Assembly (NCBI GenBank): GCA_030833685.1 | Contig: JAURGS010000140.1 | Span: 1 to 6,679, forward strand | DNA: 6,679 bases | Direction of reading: 5' to 3' | Source: Rhodoferax sp. | GTDB taxonomy: Bacteria; Pseudomonadota; Gammaproteobacteria; Burkholderiales; Burkholderiaceae_C | In this document: piece after piece, positions 5,762-6,679 of the stretch | Layout of the letters: each line of letters starts with the position of its first letter | How positions within the stretch are numbered: the first letter of the stretch is position 1 | Position numbers and translations under genes: made by a program | The notes under the pieces: generated by a model | Told to the model about the DNA's origin: nothing | Database searches by the model: none | Seen by the model: only the letters and a program-made list of their open reading frames with translations

Positions 5762-6679
5762 ATGAGTACCACGCGATTTCTCACTGGCATTACCACATCG
5801 GGCACACCACACCTGGGCAATTACGTCGGATCTATTCGGCCCTCGGTTCAGGCCAGCTTGCGCGCCGATGTGCAAAGCTTTTACTTTTTGGCCGACTACC
5901 ACGCGCTGATCAAAATTGACGAGCCAGCGCGCATTCAGCGCTCAACACTTGAAATTGCAGCCAGCTGGCTGGCCGCGGGGCTTGATCCCGAGCGGGTGAT
6001 TTTTTACCGCCAGTCGGACGTGCCAGAGATTCCCGAGCTCACCTGGTTTTTAACCTGTGTGCTGGGCAAAGGTGTGCTCAACCGTGCCCACGCCTACAAA
6101 GCAGCCGTGGACAAAAACACTGCAGCGGGCGTCGACCCCGATGCCGACGTTAGTGCCGGTCTGTTTATGTACCCGGTGCTGATGGGCGCCGACATTTTGA
6201 TGTTCAACGCCCACCACGTGCCAGTGGGGCGCGACCAGGTGCAGCATATTGAGATGGCCCGCGACATGGCCAACAGTTTTAACCACCGCTACGGCCAGCA
6301 CTTTGTGCCGCCTGAGGCTGCTGTGGACGACAACGTCGCCACGCTGCCCGGCCTGGACGGGCGCAAGATGAGCAAGAGCTACGACAACACCATCCCCTTG
6401 TTTGCCAGCCGCAGCGAATTGCAAAAACTCATCAACAGCATCGTCACCGACAGCAAACAGCCGGGCGAGCCCAAGAGCACCGAGGGTAGTGCCTTGTTTC
6501 AGATTTACCAGGCGTTTGCAAGCCCGCAGGAAACCCAGGCCTTCGCGCAGGACTTCGCACAAGGCATCGCCTGGGGGGAGGCCAAGAAAACCGTTTTTGA
6601 GCGCATCGACAGCGAGCTCTCACCCATGCGCCAGGCTTACCAAAACCTGATGAATAAACCGCAGCAAATTGAAGCCATC
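5762..6679 (+). CDS. trpS: Tryptophanyl-tRNA synthetase TrpS, 5' part (3' end outside window)
   Basis: TrpRS is a class Ic aminoacyl-tRNA synthetase that activates tryptophan with ATP and charges tRNA-Trp in the cytoplasm. The 306 codons visible run open to the window edge. The N-terminus STTRFLTGITTSGTPHLGNY carries the HIGH-like motif H17-L-G-N20. YPVLMGADILMF contains D144, in the position of the aspartate that reads the indole nitrogen; VGRDQ follows. The KMSKS loop is present as K202-M-S-K-S206 within DGRKMSKSYDN. The TPHLGN form is, from memory, usual in Beta- and Gammaproteobacteria other than enterics, several of which have a TrpRS longer than the 334-residue E. coli enzyme. The ATG at 5762 is the only good start and places the nucleotide-binding motif at the usual distance. 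No clear Shine-Dalgarno site precedes it. The downstream C-terminal helices are cut off by the window. Confidence 0.96.
   Translation, partial: MSTTRFLTGITTSGTPHLGNYVGSIRPSVQASLRADVQSFYFLADYHALIKIDEPARIQRSTLEIAASWLAAGLDPERVIFYRQSDVPEIPELTWFLTCVLGKGVLNRAHAYKAAVDKNTAAGVDPDADVSAGLFMYPVLMGADILMFNAHHVPVGRDQVQHIEMARDMANSFNHRYGQHFVPPEAAVDDNVATLPGLDGRKMSKSYDNTIPLFASRSELQKLINSIVTDSKQPGEPKSTEGSALFQIYQAFASPQETQAFAQDFAQGIAWGEAKKTVFERIDSELSPMRQAYQNLMNKPQQIEAI

Noticed and set aside
6050..6562. 170-codon open frame on the - strand inside trpS
   Set aside because: It is a shadow of the trpS reading frame; its composition (V, H, A rich) is that of a complemented coding frame.

Overview
The window looks like a GC-rich betaproteobacterial chromosome, most likely order Burkholderiales and possibly Comamonadaceae. 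This is inferred from gene content, codon use and protein signatures (RpfE-type protein beside RecJ, YciO-type Sua5-like protein, TrpRS with a TPHLGN start), not from a database search. Every gene is on the + strand and coding density is very high. No intergenic gap exceeds 60 nt, and I see no tRNA, rRNA, mobile element, CRISPR array or convincing terminator.

Layout. Bases 1-815 hold the 3' part of an RpfE-type / phosphoglycerate-mutase-like protein. Its stop codon overlaps the start of recJ (812-2530, single-strand 5'-3' DNA exonuclease) by 4 nt, so the two are probably translationally coupled. A 59-nt gap follows; it ends in a TAAAAT box six bases before the next ATG, which suggests a promoter giving a leaderless mRNA. 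Downstream are a PHP-domain phosphoesterase of the RNase AM/YciV/TrpH family (2590-3474), a 10-TM EamA/DMT transporter with a GTG start (3486-4376), a YciO-type member of the Sua5/YrdC family (4381-5004), a compact PDZ-less site-2 protease of family M50 (5044-5712), and the first 306 codons of tryptophanyl-tRNA synthetase trpS (5762 to the window end).

How they fit together. The junctions (4-nt overlap, then gaps of 59, 11, 4, 39 and 49 nt) suggest an rpfE-like/recJ unit followed by a second unit starting at 2590 and possibly reading through to trpS. RNase AM (rRNA 5'-end maturation), YciO (RNA-related Sua5/YrdC fold) and TrpRS give the second unit an RNA/translation flavour. The transporter and the membrane protease have no evident partners in it. 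The yciV-yciO pair is also adjacent in E. coli; here a transporter gene sits between them.

Overall this is housekeeping sequence. I found no evidence of an undescribed defence, mobile or biosynthetic system. The points most worth a second look are the predicted leaderless promoter, the YciO-versus-TsaC identity, the orphan M50 protease and the poorly understood RpfE-type protein.
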